Assembly (NCBI RefSeq): GCF_034929435.1
Contig: NZ_JAYFUM010000015.1
Location: 62,001-126,000, forward strand
From: Arcicella rigui
Lineage (GTDB): Bacteria > Bacteroidota > Bacteroidia > Cytophagales > Spirosomataceae
DNA: 64,000 bases
Direction: 5' to 3'
Shown: positions 35,495 to 43,106 of the stretch, piece by piece
Layout: every line of letters begins with the position of its first letter
Numbering within the stretch: the stretch's first letter is position 1
Position numbers and translations under genes: made by a program
Notes under the pieces: generated by a model
The model's input: the letters and a program-made list of their open reading frames with translations, nothing else
Database searches by the model: none
Told to the model about the DNA's origin: nothing

Positions 35495-35556
35495 TATCAA
35501 AACAATTTTTTAAAACATAATCTCGAAGCTAATGGCTCAAGGCTAACAGCTACTAA

Positions 35557-36483
35557 TTACAAGTTCATCAACGACTCTCTGCGTCTCATTTTTCCTGCTG
35601 GAATACCAAACATCATTTTGAAACGACGACAGAAGTAAGCAGTATCTTTATAACCTACATCAGCACCAATGGCACGAATGGATTTTTTAGAAGTTCTCAA
35701 CAAACCTACGGCAGCCTCCATTCTTTGGTACTCGATATAATCTTGTGGATTGATACCTGTCAACATCTTGAAGTACTGACCTACATAATCTTCAGAAACG
35801 TTGGCAACGTTTGCCAATACTTTATTTGATAAGTCGCCACCGATATTATCTTTGATATAAGCAAAAATGTCAATTAAACGTGGGTCTTTGAAATAAGTAC
35901 TGTTGGTTGCTAACTGTTCAACGAATAAACGGTTTTTGATGATGTAACGAATAATTTCGATAACAATTTCTTCCGTTTTAATTTTGATGACACGGCCTTT
36001 ACCAAGAACATCCGTCATGTCTTCTTTCAAAATCTCCGCTAACATGTGAGCGAGCTTGTCGTCTCTTTTAATTAAAAACGGAGGAATATCTAAAGACGTA
36101 AAAAAGTTTACAGAATCAAAAACTTTTGCTTCGAATGCGACCATTCCGAAAGAGTTTTCAATCTGACCAATTCTTGAAGGATCTAAATTATATTCAAAGT
36201 AAGACTCACGATGAGTCATAAATTCTTCGTTTGAAATCGCTTTTGGTTTATCGGCATTACCGTAAGTAATCGAAAGCATTTTACCACCGGGGATAAATAG
36301 CATATCTCCAACCTCTGCATGAACAGCCTCTTCTCCAAATGAAACCTCACCGTTGTACAAAATCAAGAGTGTATTTTCTACATCGTAAAAGTTTTTGATA
36401 CGGATAGGTTGTAATATTCTAATGTTGCGTGACTTGATAAACTTCACGCCGAGAGATTCTATTATCTTATTATAATCTTCCAT
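35557..36483 (-). CDS. AraC-family transcriptional regulator
   Basis: 308 aa. The N-terminal half has a cupin-like sensor (EVSFGEEAVHAEVGDMLFIPGG, about 45-67, in two parts). The C-terminal part (about 205-300) has the two HTH units: NKVLANVANVSEDYVGQYFK and the AraC signature IGADVGYKDTAYFCRRFKMMFG. The ligand and targets are unknown. It has an exact upstream promoter and is not in an operon. The neighbouring kinase is separated by 434 bases and a different promoter. Confidence 0.9.
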   Translation of the reverse strand: MEDYNKIIESLGVKFIKSRNIRILQPIRIKNFYDVENTLLILYNGEVSFGEEAVHAEVGDMLFIPGGKMLSITYGNADKPKAISNEEFMTHRESYFEYNLDPSRIGQIENSFGMVAFEAKVFDSVNFFTSLDIPPFLIKRDDKLAHMLAEILKEDMTDVLGKGRVIKIKTEEIVIEIIRYIIKNRLFVEQLATNSTYFKDPRLIDIFAYIKDNIGGDLSNKVLANVANVSEDYVGQYFKMLTGINPQDYIEYQRMEAAVGLLRTSKKSIRAIGADVGYKDTAYFCRRFKMMFGIPAGKMRRRESLMNL

Positions 36484-36917
36484 TTTGCATCGTAATTTGG
36501 GTAATTGGATTTTTTGACCTTTTAATTTTGGACAAAACTAATAAATCCATGTAAAATTCCAAAATAAAAAGTAAAAAAGTATAACATAAATATTAAAAGA
36601 TTTTTTACGTATCTATTTCAGATTTATTGTAATATCCTAAGAATTTAAAATTTCATAAGTTTATTTTTCAAAATTCAATATTTGGAGTTTTAAGGGATTT
36701 GTTAATATTCCGTTATTATAGCTGTAACTTTTAGAAATAAAAACAAACGTTCCGCTCTTGAGTGATGCTTATGATTAGATAAATGTAATTATATTATATA
36801 TAAAAATAGTTATAAATTGTTCTAAAAAAATCATTCTTTTGAAAAATTTTAATATTTTTTAGTATTACTGACTAAGCAAAAAGTACTATACGAAGATTAT
36901 GAGTGTTTATTCTTATA
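36484..36917. other. AraC upstream region
   Basis: 434 bases, very AT-rich, no gene. It contains the AraC promoter at 36533-36563; nothing else recognisable. No response regulator gene is here for the kinase that ends at 36918. Confidence 0.6.
36533..36563 (-). promoter_or_regulatory. AraC gene promoter (Bacteroidota -33/-7)
   Basis: On the minus strand TTTG (36560-36563), exactly 19 bases, then TAGTTTTG (36533-36540). The start site would be about 45 nt before the ATG. Confidence 0.75.
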
Positions 36918-38192
36918 TTACTGTGGAATTATCAAACGAAATTCGCAACCTTGCTCTATTTTACTCTTCAATTCTATGCTCCCCTTGTGTCCTTCTACCA
37001 TTTCTTTTACATAATAAAGTCCGAGTCCGAAACCTTTTACATCATGGACATTTCCTGTGTGTACTCTAAAAAATTTGTTGAAAACTTGCTTTTGGTCTCT
37101 TTCAGAAATACCAATTCCGTTGTCTTTGATACAAATCACTAAATTTCGTCCTACATTTTTGGTACTTATTTCAATCATTGGCGAACGTTTGCAGTACTTC
37201 AAACCATTGTCGATAAGGTTATGAATGATATTGGTAAAATGTAGGCGGTCGGCTTGAATGATTGGATTTGTGGCTTCTAAAAGCAAAGACAAGTCTCCAT
37301 TTTTTTCTTTAAAAGAGGGTTCACAACTGATGGCTAAATCTTCTATCAATTCGTGTATATCTACTTTTTCAAAATTGAGTTTATCTATTTTCTGAGAAAT
37401 ATTAGCCGTTTGCAAAACGGTATCTACATTTTTTTTCAGTCTTGCAGCTTCTTTTCTAATAATGGTAGCATAACTCAAAAGCCGTTCGGGAGTATTTACA
37501 ATTTCTGGTTTCATCAATACTTCACTGGAAATAGAAATCGTAGAAATGGGCGTTTTAAACTCATGCGTCATATTGTTGATAAAGTCATTCTGAATTTCAG
37601 AAAGTCTTTTTTGCTTAAAAATCACCATCAAAGCATACACAAAAAACGCCATTACCACTAAAAGTATTGCCGACGACACAAACCAATTGTCGAGGTCGCT
37701 CAACAAAAACAGTTTTTTATCTGGAAAGTGAACCCCAAAATAATAATTATGAATATCTAAATCGGGAAAATGGTAAATCCTTGTAGAATCTGTACGATTA
37801 CAATTTTCTGAAAAACAAACGAAAGAAGTATAATTGATATGATCTTTTAAACAATCATAAACACCAAATTCAAAATTGAGACGAATATCGTTGTGAGCGA
37901 ACTCTTGCTTTAAAAACTCCTCTAAAATTTGGTGATTGATGGTATCATTAATTTGTACAGTATAATAATTTGACGTAATCCTCCGCACAGGCTTCAAGAG
38001 TTTGTTATTGGGATTTTTATTAAAATCCAAAATCCGCTTACTTACCATTCTTAAAGCACTGGTAGTACGGCGGTCAAAATCTTTGTCCTGTAAATCATAA
38101 GCCTGACGAAACCAATAATATTGGATAACGATTACGCCACTTAACAATAGTACCGATAAAGCAACGAATATTCTGAGTGTTTTTGAATTCAT
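36918..38192 (-). CDS. membrane sensor histidine kinase (orphan)
   Basis: 424 aa from the ATG at 38190-38192. An earlier ATG at 38210 falls inside a repetitive word block and is rejected. Two transmembrane helices (about 7-27 and 172-192) enclose a periplasmic sensor domain. HisKA has NNMTHEFKTPIS with the phospho-His, and HATPase_c shows HNLIDNGLKYCK, DNGIGIS and GFGLGLYYVKEM. The architecture resembles the Bacteroides RprX-type kinase. No response regulator gene lies on either side, so the partner must be elsewhere. Downstream there is no gene for 434 bases. Confidence 0.9.
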   Translation of the reverse strand: MNSKTLRIFVALSVLLLSGVIVIQYYWFRQAYDLQDKDFDRRTTSALRMVSKRILDFNKNPNNKLLKPVRRITSNYYTVQINDTINHQILEEFLKQEFAHNDIRLNFEFGVYDCLKDHINYTSFVCFSENCNRTDSTRIYHFPDLDIHNYYFGVHFPDKKLFLLSDLDNWFVSSAILLVVMAFFVYALMVIFKQKRLSEIQNDFINNMTHEFKTPISTISISSEVLMKPEIVNTPERLLSYATIIRKEAARLKKNVDTVLQTANISQKIDKLNFEKVDIHELIEDLAISCEPSFKEKNGDLSLLLEATNPIIQADRLHFTNIIHNLIDNGLKYCKRSPMIEISTKNVGRNLVICIKDNGIGISERDQKQVFNKFFRVHTGNVHDVKGFGLGLYYVKEMVEGHKGSIELKSKIEQGCEFRLIIPQ

Positions 38193-38199
38193 ATTATTA

Positions 38200-38247
38200 G
38201 CTGTGAGCATTTAGCTATTAGCTTTGAGTTATGAGCTTTGAGCTTTT
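38200..38247. repeat. AGCTATGAGC-word repeat block
   Basis: Permuted words such as AGCTGTGAGCATTTAGCTAT and TAGCTTTGAGTTATGAGCTT, spaced 8-10 bases. Related blocks are at 35377-35399, 35523-35558 and 39603-39640. Confidence 0.55.
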
Positions 38248-38288
38248 TGTATTTTTAAAATCCTAAAGTATTTGTCTTGAATCCTTTC

Positions 38289-38628
38289 TCTAAAACCAAA
38301 ATCCCGTAAAATCCTCCAGTCCTAAAGTCTTCGAGTCCCCAAGTCAAAGTCTTTCTTCTTGTATCTTGCATCTTGACTCTAAAACCAAAATCCCGAAAAT
38401 CCTCCAGTCCTAAAGTCGTAAAGTCACATAGCCAAAAGTCTTTCTTCTTGTATCTTGCATCTTGACTCTAAAACCAAAATCCCGAAAATCCTCCAGTCCT
38501 AAAGTCTTCAAGTCCCAAAGTCCAAAGTCTTTCTTCTTGTATCTTGCATCTTAACTCTAAAACCAAAATCCTCCAGTCCTAAAGTCTTCAAGTCTCAAGT
38601 CTTGCTTCTTGTCTCTAAAGTCTAAAAA
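38289..38628. repeat. 89-bp tandem repeat, about 3.8 copies
   Basis: Copies begin at 38289, 38378 and 38467 (each exactly 89 bp), with a truncated fourth from 38556. Each begins TCTAAAACCAAAATCCCG, continues with AATCCTCCAGTCCTAAAGTC and ends TTCTTGTATCTTGCATCTT. The middle 20 bases vary between copies by small shifts that preserve total length. Inside each unit there are shorter AGTC words. Confidence 0.92.
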
Positions 38629-38681
38629 AAAATAACGCTTTTTTCAAGCAAAAAAGTCTTTCTCTTAACAATCATTAACTT

Positions 38682-39467
38682 TTACAGATTTCCCAAAATA
38701 CCTAAAACCAAGCTCGCAGAATTATAAGCCGCCACATATTCAAAAGTTTTCATATCTAAATGAGCTTTTGCATTCGCATTGTCGCTGATACTTCTTATCA
38801 CCAAACAAGGAATTTTTTGTTGATAACATACCTGAGCCACCGCTGCACCTTCCATTTCGGTAGCGTCTGCACCGTACTTGGTTCGTAGTTCTTCTACTTT
38901 CTGGTTAGAATTGACAAAAACATCGCCCGTAGCAATTGTGCCAGTCATTACTTTTAAGTTTCTATCTCCAACAATTTTATAATGTGTTTTATTGGCAATC
39001 GTCTGGGCTTTTTTCAATAAAACTTCATCTGCTGGAAAATAAATCGGATTTACATCAATGTATCCGGGGTTGCGAGTAGGACGCAAAGTAAACCCCGTAG
39101 AATCTATTCTACCAAAATCATGTTCAAAAGTAGCTTTCGCAATCACAATATCGCCCGGCTGTAAATCTGGATGAATGCCTCCTGCAATTCCTGTAAAAAT
39201 CAATTGCTCAGGATTCCATTTCATCAATAAAATACTGGTCGTCATGGCGGCATTTACTTTGCCAACGCCTGTTAAAGCAACTACTACAGAACGCCCACGC
39301 AATTCGCCCGTAAGGAAACGGATACCTTTTAGGTTTACTTCTTTTTTATTAGCGAGAGAATCTTCTAATAATTTTACTTCTTGACTAAACGCTCCTAAAA
39401 TAGCCGTCAAAGGCTTTTGAGCTTGAATTTGGAAACTGAGAAAGAGAAAGAAGAATATTTTTTTCAT
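38682..39467 (-). CDS. exported 5'-methylthioadenosine/S-adenosylhomocysteine nucleosidase-like protein
   Basis: 261 aa. The first 17 residues form a signal peptide (FFFLFLSFQIQAQ), unusual for this normally cytosolic enzyme. The nucleosidase core follows: LGAFSQEV with catalytic-type Glu30, IFTGIAGGI, the ribose/base site ATEMEGAAVAQ and the catalytic Asp in IRSISDNA. It would cleave methylthioadenosine, S-adenosylhomocysteine or a related nucleoside to a free base in the periplasm. It lies downstream of and in the same direction as a purine permease gene. A nucleosidase of another purine specificity is the alternative. Confidence 0.87.
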   Translation of the reverse strand: MKKIFFFLFLSFQIQAQKPLTAILGAFSQEVKLLEDSLANKKEVNLKGIRFLTGELRGRSVVVALTGVGKVNAAMTTSILLMKWNPEQLIFTGIAGGIHPDLQPGDIVIAKATFEHDFGRIDSTGFTLRPTRNPGYIDVNPIYFPADEVLLKKAQTIANKTHYKIVGDRNLKVMTGTIATGDVFVNSNQKVEELRTKYGADATEMEGAAVAQVCYQQKIPCLVIRSISDNANAKAHLDMKTFEYVAAYNSASLVLGILGNL

Positions 39468-39472
39468 GAGAA

Positions 39473-39510
39473 GTAATTTGAAAATTTGAAAGTATGTTGA
39501 TTTGAAAATG
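39473..39510. repeat. AATTTGAAAATTTGA-type repeat upstream of the nucleosidase gene
   Basis: AATTTGAAAATTTGAAAG followed by TTGATTTGAAAATG. Same word family as the ribosomal spacers. Confidence 0.5.
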
Positions 39511-39523
39511 TATTCTTCAAATG

Positions 39524-39562
39524 ATTACAGATGGTATGACTCCAAGTCATGCCATCTGTAAT
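39524..39562. repeat. 39-bp near-perfect palindrome
   Basis: Arms ATTACAGATGGTATGACT (39524-39541) and AGTCATGCCATCTGTAAT (39545-39562) pair over 18 bp with a single G-U-type mismatch and a 3-base CCA centre. No T-run follows on either strand. It may act as the permease-gene terminator or be a REP-like dispersed element. Confidence 0.8.
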
Positions 39563-39602
39563 TTAATCAATATGAATTTGGCGTAAAAGTTTACTCTTTT
39601 AT

Positions 39603-39640
39603 CTCAAAGCTGATAGCTCATCGCTGATGGCTAACTTATA
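39603..39640. repeat. AGCTGATAGC-word repeat block
   Basis: CTCAAAGCTGATAGCTCATC and GCTGATGGCTAAC, permuted words. The block runs up to and into the last codons of the permease gene. Confidence 0.45.
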
Positions 39641-40932
39641 ATTAATGACAAAACCGCAAAGGCATCTATTACCCAAAGTGCGGTTGATACTTCTTTGGGT
39701 TTGCCTACAAATACTTTGATGATTGTCCAAGAAAGAAAGCCCCAGATGATGCCTTGTGTGATGGAGTAAGAAAATGGAATTAGTACTAAAGCCAAGAAAG
39801 CAGGAATAGCATCATCCATTTTCGCCCAATTGATTTTGGTAATCGGTTTCATCATAAATACGCCAACCAATACCAAAGCAGGTGCAGTGGCAATAGAAGG
39901 AATAACCGATAATAATGGCGATAAAAACATAAAAGGTAAAAACAAAACCCCTGCTGTGATGGCAGTTAAGCCTCTGCGTCCGCCTTGCTCTATCCCTACG
40001 GCAGATTCTATATAAGATGTGCCAGGACTTGTACCCAGTACTCCACCTAACAAAGTTGCCACTGCGTCTGTTAGTAAAGATTGTCTGATATTTCTTGGTT
40101 CGCCGTTTTCGTCGTACAAGTAAGCGGCTTCTGCCAAGCCCACAAAAGTTGAAAGGCTATCAAACATATCAGTAAATACAAAAGCAAAAATGATAGGAAA
40201 TAAAGCAAATTTGAATGAGCCTACAATGTCTAATTGAAAAAGTAAACTAAAATCGGGCGAAGCGATGAGTCCGTTCCAATTGACTAAAGTTTTTTGTCCA
40301 AAATTTACGGCAGAAGCGTCTCCCCATATTCTTCCAATCGGAATTGCCAATAAAGTAGTAATAACGATACCGATGATAATTGCTCCTTTTACTTCTCGAA
40401 CTACCAAAACGGCAGTCAGCAATAAACCAATTAAAAAAGTAATAACAATCGGATTATGAAAATTAGCAATACTGACCAAAGTAGCAGGATTTGAAACGAT
40501 AAAATGGGCATTTTCAAAGCCAATCAAACTAATAAATAGCCCGATTCCAGCAGAAATAGCAAAACGAAGTGGTTTTGGAATAGCTTTTACGATATAAGTA
40601 CGCAAGTTGAAAACAGACAAAAGCAAGAAAAAAACACCTGCCCAAAACACCGCCCCCAAAGCTACTTGATAGGAAATCCCCATGCCTTTTACGGCTGTAA
40701 AGGCAAAAAAAGCATTCATTCCCATGCCCGGAGCTACAATAATTGGGTTTTTGGCATATAAACCCATCATCAAACTACAAAAGAATGAAAGCAAAACCGT
40801 AGCAGTAAGTACGGCATTGAAAGGCATTCCTGCCTGAGAAAGGATAGAAGGATTTACAATGATGATGTACATCGTAGCTAAAAAAGAACTAATGCCTGCA
40901 AGTATTTCAGTTTTGTTGGAAGTTGATTTCAT
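39631..40932 (-). CDS. AzgA-type (NCS2) purine permease
   Basis: 433 aa from the ATG at 40930-40932 (MKSTSNKTEIL...); an ATG ten codons upstream is less likely. About 13 hydrophobic helices. Motifs of the AzgA branch: AGISSFLATMYIIIVNPSIL, APGMGMNAFFAF, FTDMFDSLSTFVG and GTSPGTSYIESAVGIEQGGR (substrate-site TSYIES). Transports adenine, guanine or hypoxanthine with protons. It precedes the exported nucleosidase gene by 163 bases, which suggests linked purine salvage. Confidence 0.92.
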   Translation of the reverse strand: MKSTSNKTEILAGISSFLATMYIIIVNPSILSQAGMPFNAVLTATVLLSFFCSLMMGLYAKNPIIVAPGMGMNAFFAFTAVKGMGISYQVALGAVFWAGVFFLLLSVFNLRTYIVKAIPKPLRFAISAGIGLFISLIGFENAHFIVSNPATLVSIANFHNPIVITFLIGLLLTAVLVVREVKGAIIIGIVITTLLAIPIGRIWGDASAVNFGQKTLVNWNGLIASPDFSLLFQLDIVGSFKFALFPIIFAFVFTDMFDSLSTFVGLAEAAYLYDENGEPRNIRQSLLTDAVATLLGGVLGTSPGTSYIESAVGIEQGGRRGLTAITAGVLFLPFMFLSPLLSVIPSIATAPALVLVGVFMMKPITKINWAKMDDAIPAFLALVLIPFSYSITQGIIWGFLSWTIIKVFVGKPKEVSTALWVIDAFAVLSLIIS

Positions 40933-41044
40933 TGTTGCTTGTTTTTCTTTAAAAATAGGCATTGTTCATCACAAAGACAACAGATTGAACTAAGAGAGGA
41001 GAATTATCATTTTATCAGAAGACCCCGAAACAATCGCAAAATTT

Positions 41045-41491
41045 ATGATGCAATACTTCTTTATCTTCTTGGCTTTTCTTTGTGGTGTTGTATTTCCTAC
41101 ACAAGCAGGCTTGAATGGCAAAATGACAAAGCTGGTAGAAAGCCCTATTTTAGCCGCTTTTTTATCGTTCCTTACAGGTTTGATTACTCTTGGAATTTAT
41201 GCTGTTGTTGCTCGCATTCCACTCAAACAACTTACTTATGCACAAAATGCTCCGTGGTATGTTTGGCTTGCTGGGGTACTGGGTGCTTTTTATGTAAGTA
41301 CTGTTGTTATGCTAATTCCAAGATTGGGCGTTGCTTTTACTTTTGGGCTAATCGTGGCGGGACAAATGGCAATTTCTATGGTTTTAGACCATTTTGGTTT
41401 GTTTGATTTACCCGTAAAACCTATTTCTTTGGGCAAAATTATTGGAGCTATTTTATTAATCGTAGCAGTAATATTAATTCGTAAATTTTAA
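41045..41491 (+). CDS. DMT-superfamily transporter, DUF606/YdcZ type
   Basis: 148 aa with five hydrophobic helices. The N-terminus FFIFLAFLCGVVFPTQAGLN and the mid-protein WVWLAGVLGAFYV-like block (here WYVWLAGVLGAFYVS) match the YdcZ/DUF606 half-size DMT family. Such proteins usually pair as homo- or heterodimers; here it is a single gene. Substrate unknown. Start could be the second ATG, one codon later. Confidence 0.82.
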   Translation: MMQYFFIFLAFLCGVVFPTQAGLNGKMTKLVESPILAAFLSFLTGLITLGIYAVVARIPLKQLTYAQNAPWYVWLAGVLGAFYVSTVVMLIPRLGVAFTFGLIVAGQMAISMVLDHFGLFDLPVKPISLGKIIGAILLIVAVILIRKF

Positions 41492-41545
41492 ATATTAAGT
41501 AGTAATTAGTATTTCATATATCTACTAATCAGAGCTTTACATAAA

Positions 41546-41589
41546 ACAAAATCCGTAAGAATAACAAAGTACTCTTACGGATTTTTTGG
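41546..41589. terminator. bidirectional terminator between the YdcZ-type gene and the efflux operon
   Basis: AAAATCCGTAAGA...TCTTACGGATTTTTT, 13-bp arms (41549-41587), between convergent units. Confidence 0.85.
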
Positions 41590-41660
41590 CTTTAAGTAAC
41601 GAATACAATTTAATCAACAGTTACTATTTACCAATCACTACTTAAAATAATGGTTCTTGC

Positions 41661-43106
41661 TTAATTCCAACCTCCACCGAGTGCTCGATAAGTATTTACC
41701 AAAGCATTCATTTGTTGCATTTTAGTTTCTATCAGCTCCATTCTCGACTCCAACACATCACGTTGTGTTAGTAAAACTTCCATGTAGTCTGCTCGTGCTG
41801 ATTTGAATAATTTCAAAGAAATAGCCGTAGATTGAGTAAGAGCCTCTACTTGATTGTTTTTCATATTGTAATTTTTCGACAAGTTATCAATGTTCGACAA
41901 CTGGTTGTTTACTTCTATGTAGGCATTCAAAATAGTTCGCTCAAATTCATAAACAGCTTGAATTTGCTTTGAATTAGCATTTTTATACGTAGCAATAATT
42001 GCATTTTTATTAATCAGCGGCCCCGCAATATCACCTGCCAAAGATGACATGAGCGACTGTGGAAGATTGGCTAAGTACAAAGGATTGTACGAGCGAAAGC
42101 CCAAAGAAGCCGAAAGACCCAATGATGGATAAAAATTCGCTTTTGCTACACTTACATTCAATTTACTTGCTTCTAATTTCAATTCAGCCTGCTTGATGTC
42201 TGGACGATTTTCAAGCAATTGTGAAGGAAGACCAGCATAAATTTTAGTAGGAGTTAGCTCGTTGAAATGCTGTGAATCTCGTTGAACTGGTTGTGGAAAT
42301 CTTCCGACTAAAAAATTAATACGGTTTTCAGTTTCTACAATTCTCTGCTGAATTTTGTATTGCATACTTTTAGTTTTGAATACTTCTGCCTCAAACCTAC
42401 GTACAGCCAATTCGCTTACTTTTGCTGCTTCTTTTTCTAATTTGATGATTACCAAAGCATTATTAAGAATTTCAATGTTTTTTTGGATGATTTCCAACTG
42501 ATTATCCAAAGCCATTAATTCATAATAAGAATTGGCAATTTCTGCTACCAAATTGGTTACTAAGAAATTTTTGCCTTCAATAGATGACAAATAATTCGTA
42601 ACGGCTACTTTACGAGCATTACGGAGTTTGTGCCAAATATCGACTTCCCAACTGGCAAAAGCTCCGAAATATGTATTCGGTAAGATGGTTGGCGTTGGTT
42701 TACCCGGTTTTATTTCAGAAATCTCATCACTTGCTCCTTGACTGGTATATCTGGAAGTTTTGTCAACCCCAGCTCCTCCACCAAGATTTACAAAAGGTAA
42801 GTACTCTCCTTTTCTGGCTCTGATTTCGTTTTGAGCAATGTTGATTTCCTGTAAAGTGATATTTAATTCCTGATTGTTATGCAAAGCGGTGTCAATCAAA
42901 GCTAATAAATAAGGGTCTGTAAAATAATTCTTCCAAACAGTTTTGGCTGTGTTGGTAGAGTCCTGAACGTTATTAAAACGTTCAGGAGTATTTTTATTAG
43001 CCTTTTTTTCAACAATGCTTACAGGAACGACACAAGCCGAAAACGATAATGCAAAGAACAAAAAGCCTAAGCATTGAATGGTGAATTTTTTATTTTGTGT
43101 TTTCAT
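41661..43106 (-). CDS. outer-membrane efflux lipoprotein (TolC/OprM family)
   Basis: 481 aa. Signal peptide with a lipobox-like FSAC (Cys25). Two OEP repeats: about 60-265 and 285-478, with LENRPDIKQAELKLEASKL at the start of the second. It forms the trimeric exit channel of the RND system. Its ATG overlaps the TAA stop of the pump gene by one base (TAATG), which indicates translational coupling. Confidence 0.93.
   Translation of the reverse strand: MKTQNKKFTIQCLGFLFFALSFSACVVPVSIVEKKANKNTPERFNNVQDSTNTAKTVWKNYFTDPYLLALIDTALHNNQELNITLQEINIAQNEIRARKGEYLPFVNLGGGAGVDKTSRYTSQGASDEISEIKPGKPTPTILPNTYFGAFASWEVDIWHKLRNARKVAVTNYLSSIEGKNFLVTNLVAEIANSYYELMALDNQLEIIQKNIEILNNALVIIKLEKEAAKVSELAVRRFEAEVFKTKSMQYKIQQRIVETENRINFLVGRFPQPVQRDSQHFNELTPTKIYAGLPSQLLENRPDIKQAELKLEASKLNVSVAKANFYPSLGLSASLGFRSYNPLYLANLPQSLMSSLAGDIAGPLINKNAIIATYKNANSKQIQAVYEFERTILNAYIEVNNQLSNIDNLSKNYNMKNNQVEALTQSTAISLKLFKSARADYMEVLLTQRDVLESRMELIETKMQQMNALVNTYRALGGGWN

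Larger units (their letters stand above)
38193..38681. other. repeat-filled intergenic region
   Basis: 489 bases with no gene. It holds a GAGCTTTGAGCT-type word block at about 38200-38247 and the 89-bp tandem repeat at 38289-38628. Confidence 0.75.

Noticed and set aside
38289..38628. CRISPR array
   Set aside because: The period is 89 bp with mostly conserved content and no unique 30-40 bp spacers; no cas genes.
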